Shown piece after piece: positions 45,309-57,829 of a DNA stretch of 64,000 bases. A program made the translations under genes and the position numbers. The notes below the pieces were generated by a model that had not been told where the DNA came from, did no database searches, and was given only the letters and a program-made list of their open reading frames with translations. The DNA is from Macrotrachela quadricornifera (Eukaryota; Rotifera; Eurotatoria; Philodinida; Philodinidae): NCBI GenBank assembly GCA_022393335.1, contig JAJEKB010021308.1, forward strand, positions 57,897 through 121,896, read 5' to 3'. Position 1 is the first letter of the stretch; each line of letters begins with the position of its first letter.

Positions 45309-47140
45309 ATGACAGCAAGTAATTCAGGACAAGTACGTTAGAACTAAAATAATCACATAGTCACCATCTTATCATAATCTAAGAGTGACAAAAAAATATA
45401 TTCTTTGTTCTGCAACAAGGGTTTTTAATGTTTTAGGCGATAAGCAACTGCGTTGTGTGCATGAATTTATTCGGCATAGATAAAAAAAAACGTGTACCAC
45501 ATAAATGTATTAATCCAAAGTGTGATCAACGATTTTGTGCAGAATGCCTCGCTCAAATCGAAATTTGCAACGGGGAAAACCGATAGAAGATAAACTATTA
45601 AAAGAAAAGTTATGGGAAGACGCAAGCGTTTACCAGAATGCTATAACGAAGTAGAAATGATCATTGATGGCGAACGCATAGTTAATGAACTCGAAAATAT
45701 CTTCCAACGTTGTCATAATCAACCAGATGGTGACCTAATGCAGTATAAAAATGATTATAAACATGCTATCTCGACATCTGGTGAGGATGAGAGTGTCGGT
45801 TCAAGATACATTCGCCTCTGTGAGCAGTTACTTGTTGATATTTCCAATGCTGAATTACGCAATATTATGCCAGCAACGGATGCCTTAATGAAAAACTGGA
45901 TAGATGATTTTAATTACAACCAAGAGTTTCAGCCGAAAATTCCCGTTTTAATTCAAGCAATTGAACAAGATGTTAAAAATCGATGCTCAAATTTTGAACG
46001 TATGGGGCGTGTCAAAATCGGATTAATAGGTTATACAAACGCGGGTAAAAGTTCCTTAGTTAACTACCTTCATAATGCAAGCGCTTTAAACGTCAGAGAT
46101 GCTGCGCCTGTACAATCGAAGAAATGCACTTATTATCAGTTGCATTATGACCGACAAGAACCATTGATCCATCCGGAATGTCTGAACGAGAAAACCAATG
46201 TTACGATTGTCGATGTCCCAGGTTTTGATAACGATGGAAGGGCTGACAATTATATTGAAGAAATTAGGAAAGCCGATTGTGACATTTATTTATTAGTATT
46301 TGATCAGCAGTTTCGTCCCGAACAAGACGATTGGATCAATTACATTCAACAAGACTTACAGCGACACTGTATTCTAGTGCGATTAAAAGTAGATTGAGAC
46401 TATTTGTCCAAATTCCGCGAGCTTACGGATGAACATTATTCCAACAGCCAACAAACAGAATGTGTCAGTATTTATCGAGCTATCTTAAAAGAGCTCCAAC
46501 AGGAGAATCAGGTGCAATCACGCGACGTCCATTTAACAGCAGCAGATAGTATGACTTCAGTTAATGCGAGACCGTAAGTTTGATTTTGGAAAGTTGTTCA
46601 AGGAGTTGGACCGTCTGGCAGTTACAGAACGAAAACCTCGGTATCTCATGATAACCGCACAAATTATAAACCACGTGATCAATTTTCTTGGATATAAGAT
46701 AGTGGCTGGCATTGCTGCTGTTTTACTTTTAGGCGATCTAATTTCCAAATATTTATCACAAGATGAAATTCAAAAAGCATTCGACATCGATAAGGTGTTG
46801 TTTGGCAAGTTACGTGAATTTCGACCTATCATGAGTCGTGGATAGTTGCAAACATCTGTATTCAAAAATCATGTTGCGTACACCGACGGTAAGGTTAGAT
46901 CAAAACTATCAATGGCTCCTCTTAGGACGACGGTTGGAGATGCTCTCATGATTGTTGGCACATTTACAGATGATGTTGCTCGTACAGTCATGCCAGCTGC
47001 TGCCTCAAGTGCAGCGCGCATTATAGTGTCAACGTGAACAATTGTATTCGGTGTTGCTCTTTCGGCGGATATATGCGCTTGGTCGGCAATCCGTAGTGGT
47101 AAAGTTATTTTTTCGCTACGTGAATTAATTATGCGATGAT
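45309..47140 (+). pseudogene. RING-like finger + IRG/dynamin-like GTPase pseudogene
   Basis: ATG 45309 with an 8-codon exon, then exon 45437 onwards with a RING-like pattern (NCVVCMNLFG, KCINPKCDQRFCAECL). A frameshift near 45580 leads to the GTPase frame 45612-46397: G1 GLIGYTNAGKSSL, G3 VTIVDVPGFD, and RLKVD at the G4 position. A TGA at 46396 is followed by readable sequence (DYLSKFRELTDEHYSNS) and frames with membrane-like helices (KIVAGIAAVLLLGDLI; FGVALSADICAW). Several more stops follow. IRG-type GTPases act in cell-autonomous defence in vertebrates; the role here is unknown and the copy appears dead. Confidence 0.7.
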
Positions 47141-47799
47141 CTTATTTTGGTATTAATTGTAATTATTATGCTAACTATCGAACGCAATCATTGATCGATC
47201 TTATTATTGTTAACCTACATATTTATATTTCTAAGCTTTTATTTAATCTTGAATGCAGCGAATAAAAAATGCTTAACATATGATGAAGATCTTTTAAAAT
47301 AAAATTGATAACACTCGGAAATAAATCTTTCTACAAGTAATTAATAAGGGTGGAGTAGGACGAGGGAGAGATAATAACCAATAGTGTTATGGAAAAACTA
47401 ACAGAGAGAAAATTTATCAGTGCCTAAAACGAGGAAGATTCCAAGTAGAACAGAAACATGTATACTTTCGGCCAATGTCAAAGTCATAGAACAAGTAAAG
47501 AATATATACATACTTGATGTGAGATAATGAGACATGTTTTGATATTACATAGGGCACTACAAAAGTTTTTTCACCCGGCTCTTCTAAAAGTGTTAGTTTC
47601 CATTCAAGTATTCCGTTATAATGCTTAGACATACTTAGGAATATGTGCAAAATTTCAGACTTATGAGTCTTGCACTTCGTTGTAATCTTCTATTTCTTTT
47701 AAGTGAGTAACATGCCATTTTCTATACACTACATAACGGATGTTTTATAATAAATGACAGAACTCTGAAATTTATATTTTTGTCCTTAAAAACATTTTA
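47141..47799. other. No gene seen
   Basis: AT-rich spacer; minus ORF 47417-47650 lacks any support. Confidence 0.3.
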
Positions 47800-48062
47800 T
47801 AAAAATAAAAACAAAACATAGCAGAAGATGCAGCATAAATAGCTCTGTAATCTACAATATAAAGCTTATGTGAATTGCGTACTTTTTCTTTCAAAATAAA
47901 CACTATTCTGAGTGATCAATTCTCGACGCTGCGATAGTTAGTTCAGAGAATTTTGATTTTCCTTTCAAAATAAAAGGGACACAATTAGAATAAAACTGTT
48001 GTTTGTAAATTATAGAGTTTTTCATGCTGCATCTTATGGTAAGTTTTATTTTTTGCTTAATA
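47800..48062. repeat. Palindromic MITE, AGATGCAGC family, copy 1
   Basis: Inverted arms contain AGATGCAGCATAAATAGCTC (47825) and the complement of AGATGCAGCATGAAAAACTC (about 48012-48035). The same core occurs at 50926-51293 and 56230-56455. No coding capacity. Confidence 0.6.
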
Positions 48063-48734
48063 GAAGATATCAGGCAAATCAAAAATGAAAAAGAAAAAAA
48101 CGAATTTATCTTTTAGCAAAAAATATTGTTCACAATTACCTATTGATGATGCTTGATCAGCACATCAATTCCATATGTGATTGTATTGAATAAGATTATC
48201 GTTTTTGACATATTGTTTGATCATGTGTACGATTATGTTTAATTATTTCATAGTTAAATATAAATATTATTGATATCGACACTTTTAAATCAGTTGGAGA
48301 TTTTTGAAAATCACTAGTGAAATTATTAACAACAAAATGATCAGATTGATGTTTAACTCTTATACAATTGAGAAACTGTTCATTTTAAGGAAATATCTAT
48401 ATAGTCATTGAAATAATATAGTGAATATTGATGGAGAATCAAAACGAATGATGCTAAGGTAAGATTGAGAGCGAGAATATCTTTAAATTCATTTCTCAAG
48501 AACACGCCAAAACTATAATCGTCATTTTTTTTCTTCCTTCCTTTTTTTTTAAATATTTATCGAACTATCTGATGACGTGTTTCTTTGAATGAGAAAAAAT
48601 GCAGCGTAGTAGCCTCATTTCATTTGGTTTTTTCCAATATTGTTCTGATTTATAAGTCACTTCTGTTTTTTTCTCTCCATTTTTATTTCTCATTTATACC
48701 TTTTCGATATCTGCCGTTGGTTGAAAATAGCAGA
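48063..48734. other. Upstream flank of the ART-TPR pseudogene
   Basis: No feature recognised. The long ORF that starts at 48585 is probably non-coding before the ATG at 48735. Confidence 0.3.
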
Positions 48735-50758
48735 ATGGGTTCCATAGGAAGTTTCTTTTTTAATGATGAAATCGAAGAAAATCTTCATGAAGAGAACGTG
48801 CCACTTTTTCAGCCGTGCTCAACAAACAACACAACACATGAGCAAAACTTGGAAATATTCTCATTGATCTGGTGCGATGCAGATGTAGACAATGTGTATG
48901 GGAGTCGCATGACTCAAGAGAAATTGATCGATTTGATTCATTTCCAACGTACATTTAAATCAATTGAAGAATGTGAAATATATATTCTAAATGAAACAAC
49001 AATCATTGATAAAATTATTTTAATCTCATCAGGTTCATTTGCTCAAGATTTAATCAGTCGTGTACATAACTTACCTCAATTAAATTCGGTTTACATCTAC
49101 TGTTTGCTTAAGAAAAATTATCAATCATTGCTGACCAAGTTTCCGAAAGTACGTGATAGATCGCTAGATAAGAGAGTTAAAAGTATAGGTATTGAGAAGA
49201 AATTATTTAACTATTGTTTGCTATAGATAAAAGGCATTGAACATAATGCATCAATCTTAGTGGCACAAATTATAAAAAATCATCAAATCGAAAGTATCAT
49301 TGATAAAAACACCATTCCAATGACATTTTATAAAACGTCTTCTGAGTCTACGCATACAAATTTGGAAAAGGAAAACGGAAATTTTATTTGGTTTCAACTT
49401 TTCATTGAAACTTTACTTCGAGTGCGTATAAGTGATGTGATTACATCTCTGGACGAATTCATTAGTCTATGTAATAAACAATATGCTGGTAATGAACGAC
49501 AACTCGCTAATATTGCAAAGTTTCGAGATGATTATGATCCTGATCATTGTCTATGGTGATATTCGAAAGAAGTATTTTTATACGGTATTCTCAACAAAGC
49601 TTTACGACTTGGTGACATGGATACTCTTTACACACTTCGATTCTTCATTCGTGATCTGTATTACCAATTGAATGAAAATAAATTCCTACCGACTGAAGAT
49701 ACGTGTATTCTACAGTTGTATCGAGGTCAAATATTAAGTTCTAAAGAGTTAGAAAATATTCAATCAAGTATTGGTCAGTATGTATCAATGAATAGTTTCT
49801 TTTCAACGACTATCAAACGTTCAGTAGCTTTAATGATGGCTCAGTCGAGTATTGGTTGTTATTCTGATTATAAGCCAGTCATCTTTCATATTAAAGTCAA
49901 TACTAAACTCTTACATGCGAAAGTGTATGCTGACATCACAACTTTTTCCAATTTCATAACATCTATTTTCACGATGATGAACAGGTGTATGTCATTGATT
50001 TAGAATTGTGTGGAGAAGATGAAAACGAATTGCAAGAACTATATGATCACATGAAAACAGATATTGGTCAAGAAACAAGTATTAAAGTGTTAGGAAGTGT
50101 ACTGAGAGATATGGGACAATACGATAGAGCTTTACAATGCTATGAAAAAATGCTCAAGCTTCTTCAACCTAGCGATACATATATTCAACGATGTTACTGT
50201 AGTATTAGTCGAACGATGCAACTTCAAGGACGTTATGAAGATTCTTTGTTAGTTCTTGACAAAGTCCTTGAGCTTGAAGCAAGTAATCCATCCGAAGATT
50301 CAATTATTCTCGGATTTGCGCACAATTATATGGGTATAGCTTATCAATATGGTGCTGTACGTCACGATTACACAGCAGCACTTGCACATTATGAAAAAGC
50401 ATTACAAATCCATCTCGATGTTAAAGGTCGTCTTTACTTAGATACAGCATATGTTTATAACAATTTGGCAACACTTCATCGGGTACTCCATGATTATCCG
50501 AAATCGCTTCAATACCATCATATCTGTTTGGACATTAAAAAGGAGCTTTATCCTGATTCGTTAAGTCCTAGTATAGCCTCATCTTTGAACAATATCGGAG
50601 TTGTCTACCAGTATATGGAAGAATATGAAAATGCTTTAAAATATTATAGTGAAGCGCTAACAATGCGTCTTAAAACGTTGCCTGAAAATCACCAAGACCA
50701 AGCTGATTCCTATACAAACATGGGAGAAAGCTCTAACGATTTATCAAATAGTCTTTGA
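48735..50758 (+). pseudogene. ART (ADP-ribosyltransferase) + TPR (kinesin-light-chain-like) pseudogene
   Basis: From ATG 48735 an N-terminal region (SLIWCDADVDN, VYIYCLLKKNY) leads through TAG 49224 and TGA 49557 into an ART domain: LQLYRGQ (first-strand Arg) and YVSMNSFFSTT (Ser-Thr-Ser type motif). The segment after DITTFSNF, where the E-x-E catalytic loop is expected, is shortened and frameshifted (about 49940-49990), so catalysis is lost. The reading resumes at VYVIDLELCG and continues as at least five TPRs (for example MGQYDRALQCYEKML; NIGVVYQYMEEYENALKYYS), ending early at 50756. R-S-E ART-TPR fusions are a common bdelloid expansion. Confidence 0.8.
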
Positions 50759-50925
50759 TCAAAACTACCATTATGTAATTTTAGTTAAAGAACTAATTGA
50801 AAGATTAAAGAAAAAAATAACTCAGCCATGAGTTATGGATTCTCTCATTTTGATTATAATGATACTTGGGAAAAATACCGTTCTCATTTAGTTTTTAAAA
50901 TGCCATCTAGAACTCTCCATCAGAC

Positions 50926-51293
50926 AAAAAAACGGCCTTCTCACATTTCATTTTTGCACCGCATAAAACACTGTATTAATAAAAAAAACAAAATATACCA
51001 CAAGATGCAGCGTGAAAACAACTACAATCTTCGAAAGACAACTTGTTTAATAGTTACACTTTTTGTTTTCAAAATGGACAAAATTTGAAGGCACCTGGTT
51101 TTGACTTTTAGAAACTTTTTGATACCATTAGCTGCACAGAATTTATCCATTTTGACAGCAAAAACTGCAACTATAAAATAAGCTGTTCGTTGTAAATTGT
51201 AGAGCTTTTCACGCTGCATCTTGCGATGTGTTTTGTTTCTTTAATAGTGTTTTATGTGATGCAAAAATGAAATGTGAAAAGGCCGTTTTTTTT
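50926..51293. repeat. Palindromic MITE, AGATGCAGC family, copy 2
   Basis: Ends AAAAAAACGGCC and complement; arms of about 125 bp include CACATTTCATTTTTGCA, ATAAAACACT and AAGATGCAGCGTGAAAA in both. The loop is about 115 bp. The right end abuts the piggyBac relic and probably removed or separated its 5' part. Confidence 0.75.
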
Positions 51294-52476
51294 GGCCATG
51301 GGAGAGGTTTTACATTTTTCGAACAATGATGAACAGGGTGCAAGTCAAGATAGACAAACTAAATGGGATCCACTTTTGCACTTATTGAAAGCTAGATTTA
51401 AGTCGGTTTATACACTTGATTTTGTCATTACCGTTGACGAAACAATGGTACTCTGACGAGGTCAACTCTTCTTTAAACAATACGTTCCAGGCAAAGCTCC
51501 CATGTTTGGGATTAAAATGTACAAAATAGTAGATGCGAATGGATACATTTGGAATTTTATGATTTATACAGGAAAACAGAACTCAATGTCTAGTCTTTGA
51601 CATTCCCAAACAGTTACCATGCAACTATTAGAAGACCTTTTCGAATGTTATCGCACCGTAGTAGCTGACAATTGTTTTACGAATACTGTGCTTGCGAAAC
51701 GATTGTTGGGAAATGGTATCTACCTCACTGGGAAATTAAGAAGTAATGATGTTGGATCTGAAAAAACAAGTCTGCAGAAAAATCTCGAGAAAGGTGAGAC
51801 TTATGGACTTCAGGATGCCGATGGGGTCAAACTGATCAAGTGGACAGATAAAATACATATCTTGATGACATCTGCCAAGCTATCCCATACAACTGCTTCT
51901 GTGAACATCACAAAAAAGTACTTCATCCAATGAGCGCATCATGAAGCTGCAAGTGATGGTCGGCTACAATAAAGAAAGACAAAGCATAGAATTGTCGGAC
52001 TAGCTATCGGCGTACTACATATGCTTGAGATGATCCATAAAATAGTATGAAAAAGTGGCATTTGAATTGAAATTTGGAACACCAATAGTGAATAGTTATT
52101 TGATATATAAAGAAAATTATGGAACAAACAACATAGTTGTTCTACAGTTTCGTGAAAGTCTCGTTCGATCTGTACTCCTTCGTATGCCATCTGAAAATCT
52201 AAAATTTGGTCCGAGACAACAATCAAAATAAGCGTGTCATTCAATAAAAGAGAACAAAAACATTCTGCTATGACTGTAACAAGTTTTTTTTCTTGAGTTT
52301 TTTTTAACGAGAAGCATCACGCTACTAAATAAATGATTTGAAAAATATCGGAGGCAAGGCAGACCCTACTACATCCAACCTGCCCCTAGGAATAAAAGAA
52401 AGAAGTTTTTTTTTATTAAGCTTTTTATTAAAATATAGTAGAGTCCACCGGTGAACCACATCGCCTCGAATGTGTT
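51294..52476 (+). pseudogene. piggyBac transposase relic, second copy
   Basis: Related to the 38.6-kb element: LHFSNNDEQ, VITVDETMVL (first Asp), YRTVVADNCF (second Asp), then LKWTDK-type sequence; the third-Asp region near 51985-52000 reads RIVGLAIG in a shifted frame. Many stops and frame changes. The right end retains CACATCGCC and a TTAA at about 52473, but its terminus (GAATGTG) is mutated. The left terminus is gone. Confidence 0.85.
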
Positions 52477-53296
52477 AATATTGTTCTATTCTTTTAAATC
52501 AATAAAAAAAAACTATGAGGAACAAACAGGTGCAAAATAGTTTTTTGTGGTCGTACATGTATTTCATGGTTTGATCAAATGTTTCATATTACGTCAAAGA
52601 GAACTGTTCTTATTGATCGGGTAGTTTTTACGAGATCAGAAAGGTGAAAAAACCGTTCTATGACCATTTAGCCTTCTAAAAGTTATTCAATTAATAGATA
52701 TCGTTCCTTTTGACCAAATGTCAAATATGCGATCAAAACATGCAATATGGATGATCACAGAAGACTATTTACATCTCTTCATTCTCAATAATTTTTTACT
52801 GATTTAAAAGAATAGAATGATATTAAATACGCATGTTTTGTAGAGCAACAAAGTTTTCTTTCGATGAAGTTCTTGAAACATTTTTTGGACCACCACAAAG
52901 TGCCATAAAAACAGAGAAGAAAAGTGAATATTTTTATTCTAGATCACCCATTATAATGAATTTCGGTTTTGTGTAGGCTAAACCCTTTAGAGTACACACA
53001 GCACCTATTATTCAGAGAATTTTTCTACTGACGTTAGCTATTAGATTTCCATCGAAAATATTTACTTTTTTTTTATCCAGATAAAATTCAATGAAAAAAT
53101 ATTTGATTTTAAGTCTTGTGAGCTTATTCTCATGTTTCTTTTACTTTATTTGTGAATGATATTTCATGAGTGTAAATATTGGCGCGACAGTGATTAAGAA
53201 AGAAACTGTATACTTTAAGCTGATATAGATGACATTTATTTGTCCACATATAACCTTGAAATAATATAATCCTCTCTCTGCTAGTGTTTTTGTACA
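52477..53296. other. Intergenic DNA upstream of the collar gene
   Basis: No gene or repeat identified; minus ORFs near 53130-53323 overlap the collar-gene promoter and are unsupported. Confidence 0.3.
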
Positions 53297-53305
53297 TATA
53301 TAAAG
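53297..53305 (+). promoter_or_regulatory. TATA box of the collar-domain gene
   Basis: ATATATAAAG spans this position, about 62 bp before the ATG at 53367. Confidence 0.5.
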
Positions 53306-53366
53306 GATAGTGCATCCATTCATATTCTAGAAAGTTTAATCTTGGAAGCTTCTCGTCAATATTACT

Positions 53367-55534
53367 ATGTTATTGTTATTTGCATCCTGTGTGTGTTTAC
53401 TTTCTGCTGTTACCAGTTTCCCGCACAGCAATCAAACTACATTCTTCAATTTCACATTGCCCCTACCGAATATTGTTGAAAAAGAAGTAGATACATCATC
53501 ATCCATCATTGTTGCATCACCAACAAGTCGTAGTTTTGCAAGCGGTATTGCTAATACCAACATTCTAACACTGTTTAAATACAACGGCAGTCAAATATAT
53601 GTATACGGTTCGATGTCCAATGAAGGCGAAACACCACAGAAATGGATCTTCTACTATGTACCGGTGATGGCACCTTTACGAAGCTCGTCGAGTGACCCAT
53701 GGGTTTGGTCAATAAAAAATGAAGTACGTGTTAAATTATTAATAGGTGATGATGCAGTTGAAGAAATGGCTCGAAAAGCTATTAGTAAAAAATATGATAC
53801 AAAAATTAGCGAGTATGCAAAGTATTGGGATATTGCACCATTGATGATCGACTCACTTACAGCTTATATCGTGCAAGGAAGTAATTCACCAATTGGTGGT
53901 ATAGAGCCGTATCGTGCTATTCATCCGAATTCACTCGTCACGATTTTTCGATTTAAATGTTCAACAGAAGAAAATGCTCGACACATTGCTGAAATGATTG
54001 GAAACGGTGAATATGAAATTGAAATTGCCTTCTATTTTGCTGGCTTTCGTCAAGCATCTACTAGCTTTGTATCGATTACCGGTGATCAACTAAAAGCAGC
54101 AGCGAGTAAAACCACAGCGGATGGTGAAAATCCAAATGCACAGTACGTACATCGTGATCAAGCATCCAAGTTCATTGGAAAATATACGATGAATATTAAG
54201 AAATTGGTCTATTCGGAGAGCTCAGCAATCAATACACAAGCACTGTCAGACGGCCTCGAAACACAATTTTTGTCACTATTACAGCAAGGTAATGAGTCAT
54301 TAAACAGATTCTTATAAATTCACTCTACTGTATACGTCTGTGTTTTATTTTAGCTATGCAGGATTCGACTATGGAAAAACTAAAATCTGATGCACTTCAA
54401 CAAGTTTGGTCGCAATCGGATCTGGATCCAGATATATTAGAAGGTGAAATAAGTAAAATGTTTTCCTATAATCAATCAGAAACGGAACGTCACAATGACA
54501 GCAAAATGTATTTCAATGGTAATGTGGAAGCAATAGAAGAATCAGCCGCAAAAGGGAGTGGTAGTCTGTCAGGTAGCATCGGTAAAGGTTTCTTAAAAAT
54601 TTTCAGCCTCGGTTTAAGTGGTAGTGGTGAAAAATCAACCAGCACTTCAAAGAAGAATCATACAATTACAGATCAAGTTATGTCAGAAACTGATATACAG
54701 AAACATCTGTCGCAGCACGCAATAGAAACTGAATGGAAAGGGAAAAAGTTGAGACCAAAAGAATTCAAAGTTTACAAATTAAGCGATATTACTGATTATT
54801 TACAAATAGCTGTGATTTCAAAGCAGTTGTCAGTAGATAAAGAGCAAAAGGCCATTGTTCGAGTAATTAGCACGATGAATACACCGTATTCCATGGCAAC
54901 TAACCATACTCCTTCAAGCACAGTTATTACCGGTGAAATCAGACTCTATTCTGGTATAAGTAAACCTCCTTATCCATGGCTTCTGTGTGATGGTTCGACT
55001 GTGTCACGTGTTGAATACCAACGCTTATTTGCGGTCATTGGTACGCGGTACGGACCTGGCGATCGTGTAACAACATTTAATTTACCAGATTTTCGTGGAC
55101 GTGTTCCAGTTGGTGTTGATCCATATGAATCGCGTGTAAAACAAGTAACTGAAACTGGTATAAGTGGTGGAGCAGCAGCACACACTTTAACCATTGCTCA
55201 ACTGCCAATTCACCAACACACACATGGTTCACTAGCCGTTGGAACAGCTGGAAGTCATACACACTCAATTTATGATCCGGGTCATAACCATGGAGGGACA
55301 ACCGGTAGTGCAATAATGGGAGGCGGCGGTTGGGGTATGAGAGGTGGTGGGCATGGGAGCGATCAAGCATCGCATACACATACGATTAATACAGGATATA
55401 CATCTATCAGCATCTACGCTGCAGGTGATCACAATCATTCAGTTAGCGGTAGTACTGGTCCAGTTGGTGGCAGTAGTGGATTTAGTTTATTGCAGCCCTA
55501 TCAATCCGTTAATTACATCATTTACGCCGACTGA
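53367..55534 (+). CDS. Secreted protein with C-terminal phage tail collar domain, 700 aa
   Basis: Exons 53367-54288 and 54354-55534 join in frame across a 65-bp intron; no stop interrupts them. MLLLFASCVCLLSAVTS is a signal peptide. Residues about 20-300 form an unassigned mixed region (VIWD-like repeats absent); 310-420 is Ser/Gly-rich and helical. From about residue 498 comes a phage tail collar domain: GEIRLYSG, PPYPWLLCDGSTVSRVEYQR, LFAVIGTRYGPGD, FNLPDFRGRVPVGVD, ending SVNYIIYAD. Between them is a His-rich, Gly-rich segment (HQHTHGS, SHTHSIYD, GHNHGG, SHTHTINTG, DHNHS), as in metal-binding receptor-binding tips of T4-like short fibres. The domain is known from phage and bacteria; presence with an intron and animal signal peptide indicates acquisition and domestication. 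Confidence 0.88.
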
Positions 55535-55868
55535 AGCAAGCTAAACATAGTGACTCCTATATTTTTCCGTTTCTAATAATGATTTGCATGATTTACTGCC
55601 GTGTAAACATTTATTTACAAATAGGTTTTTTTTTATAACAAATTATATGATTAAGTTAAATAAATGTAATGTTCACAATAGAATATTTTTGTTTCCTATG
55701 GCAAAACTTTATTTTTGATGCCAAAGCTTCTTGAAAATCTAGTAAAATTTAACTCTAGTTCGTAACAAACTTTATGAATACAAAAACAACATCTCATGCA
55801 TTTGAGTTTGTTTAATTCATCTGAGAAAAATTATACAATGTATCAAGTACAAATAGAAAGAAATATAA
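55535..55868. other. 3' flank of the collar gene
   Basis: AT-rich; AATAAATGTAATG near 55659 could hold the poly(A) signal. Nothing else seen. Confidence 0.3.
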
Positions 55869-56125
55869 CAGAAATGTCCATCACGGCTGAGAGGCTGCCG
55901 CGACGTGATGAACTGTAGAGAAGAGCTACTGTGTCGGTGTCGCGATGGTATTTTAAAAAATCTGTTGATTTTAAAGGACATAACCGATTTAAACTGGTAC
56001 TACCGCTGCTAATCGACCAGATTCGTTACGTCCTATCGTATAGCATACATAGATGTCGAGTTTATATGGAAATTCATGGAATTTTTAAATTTCCTTCTAA
56101 GAAACTTAGCAGCACCGCGCTGTGA
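55869..56125. mobile_element. hAT-type MITE, GC-rich family, degraded copy 3
   Basis: The left end CAGAAATGTCCATCACGG matches the family TIR with two changes. The interior in reverse complement (CTCGACATCTATGTATGCTA) matches the centre of copies at 6256 and 9422. The right end near ACCGCGCTGTGA is truncated or eroded, and GC-rich words are largely mutated. Confidence 0.65.
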
Positions 56126-56229
56126 TAATTTTCAAGAGAAAAAAAATTCCATCATTTCTATGCTATTTGATCGTATTCAAACTAATTGAATAGTATTAAA
56201 TTAACTATAAAATCTATTTCGACTGGTCA

Positions 56230-56455
56230 AATGTCCCATAAGATGCAGCATAAAAAGCTCTAGAATTTACATAGAGTTATTTATTCAATAGCTGCAATTT
56301 TTATTCTTAAAATTGATAAACTTTTGAGAGATTAAATATTGGGCATTGTGATTATTAGATGCATAAAATTTTCTTTCTTCTAAAAACAATTGCAATAAGT
56401 TTTCCTACGTAGATTGTATTTTCTTTTTACACTGCATCGTCTAATATATTTTGAT
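56230..56455. repeat. Palindromic MITE, AGATGCAGC family, degraded copy 3
   Basis: Left arm AAGATGCAGCATAAAAAGCT (from 56239); right arm holds a weak complement (CACTGCATCGTCT, about 56431). Non-coding. Confidence 0.45.
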
Positions 56456-57334
56456 TGTGAATAAAACCAATAAGGAATTGAAAAGTACAACATAAAACTT
56501 ACAAACAGCCAAAATAGATTTTATAGAATTTTAATAGTATTCATTTAGTTTAACTTTCTGATGAGCGACTTTTGAATGGAAAAGCTGGACGGGGGGAGGT
56601 GGGGAAGGAAGAACAGCAAGAAGGAAAACGAGGTGCATATATGTCGAAGATGTTCACAAATCAGTAAATTGGTATGAGAAATTTTTCTTCCATTTGCTGG
56701 ATATGTCAAGATTGAATTCGTATATCCTACACAAATAAAATACTGGTTAAATCACTCAATTTTGTGGCTTTCGATTACAATCGATCCGTCAAATCATTGC
56801 GTTGCATAGGAGACCACAAGTATCAAGAGGACGCTCCAGTGATGAAGATAATCCAGTTCCACTAGTTGAGTGTTATTTCCTAATACTTATACCTCCAACA
56901 TCGGCAAAAAAAGATTCACGAAAACAGTCTATTGTTTGCATTTTACATTGATAGAAATAAATATACAGTTTGAAAGTTTTTGAGAAACTTCATTTGTTTC
57001 CTAGAGTTATCCCGTCTTCAAGGCTGCACTTTGCATTGCATATTTTAATCTGAAAATTTGAGGTTAAAATATGAAGTACAAAGTGCGACCATTTTGTTAT
57101 GGGTTACTCTGTATAAATGAAAAGATTTATTTGAAAATCTTGTCAAATGCAAGTGGTTGCAAGTCTCAACTGTATTGTGAAGATACGGTGTAAGATGACT
57201 AAATGTTATCTTTAACATACGGTTTTTCGTTAATTGATAAACTGGAAAAAATATTTTTAGTACGATAAATGATAAATCAACATTGCTACTAGTAATGTTA
57301 GCATTTATGTTCTGATTAAGGGTACCCCAATTAT
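56456..57334. other. No gene; one small perfect-looking hairpin
   Basis: At about 57026-57090 GCACTTTGCATTGCATATTT pairs with AATATGAAGTACAAAGTGC around an AT centre. No ORF is supported; the minus ORF 57045-57398 runs through the hairpin. Confidence 0.35.
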
Positions 57335-57680
57335 ATAGTACTTGTGGACCTATGAGTATTATGATTATACAGGACTTGAGGAACTCTCGAACATGCAACT
57401 AATTCACCGTTATGAGTCTTTCTACTCAAAAATCATAGATATACCTAGTGAACAATCGTGCACATCACTTCTAATTGTTCAAACATTTTCATCGATTTTA
57501 TATGCAAAAAATAGTTGTGGATCTAATATAACTATTGTTGATACTGGCACACTTTCCTATGCTGGTGTAATCAAAGATAACATTATGAAAGTCAATGAGA
57601 CGGCTTATTAAAAGAGTTTCACATGGACACCCAACCAGTGTTCAACTTGGTTATCAAGTAGTATATGACATGGTATTTGA
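57335..57680 (+). pseudogene. Possible gene fragment next to a minisatellite unit
   Basis: ORF 57342-57611 begins in a unit of the 11-kb minisatellite (TACTTGTGGACCTATGAGTA), then reads LIHRYESFYSKIIDIPSEQS and NITIVDTGTLSYAGVIKD before TAA. The composition is coding-like, but no family is recognised. Confidence 0.25.
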
Positions 57681-57829
57681 CAGGTAGACAATAATGTAAA
57701 GTTAAATCTAAACTCATGTTTATTTTTTGTAGTCAACATTCACAATGATCGCAGTACTATTTTATAATCTTCGTATCAGAATGTAATGTATGTGCTTGTC
57801 CTGGCTAAATCTGCGCTATGACAACAACA

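Noticed and set aside
54970..55544. Overlapping ORFs on both strands in the collar-gene region
   Set aside because: Shadows of the 700-aa secreted collar protein, which has signal peptide and domain support.
57045..57398. 117-codon minus ORF
   Set aside because: Crosses a hairpin and a minisatellite unit; composition explains it.
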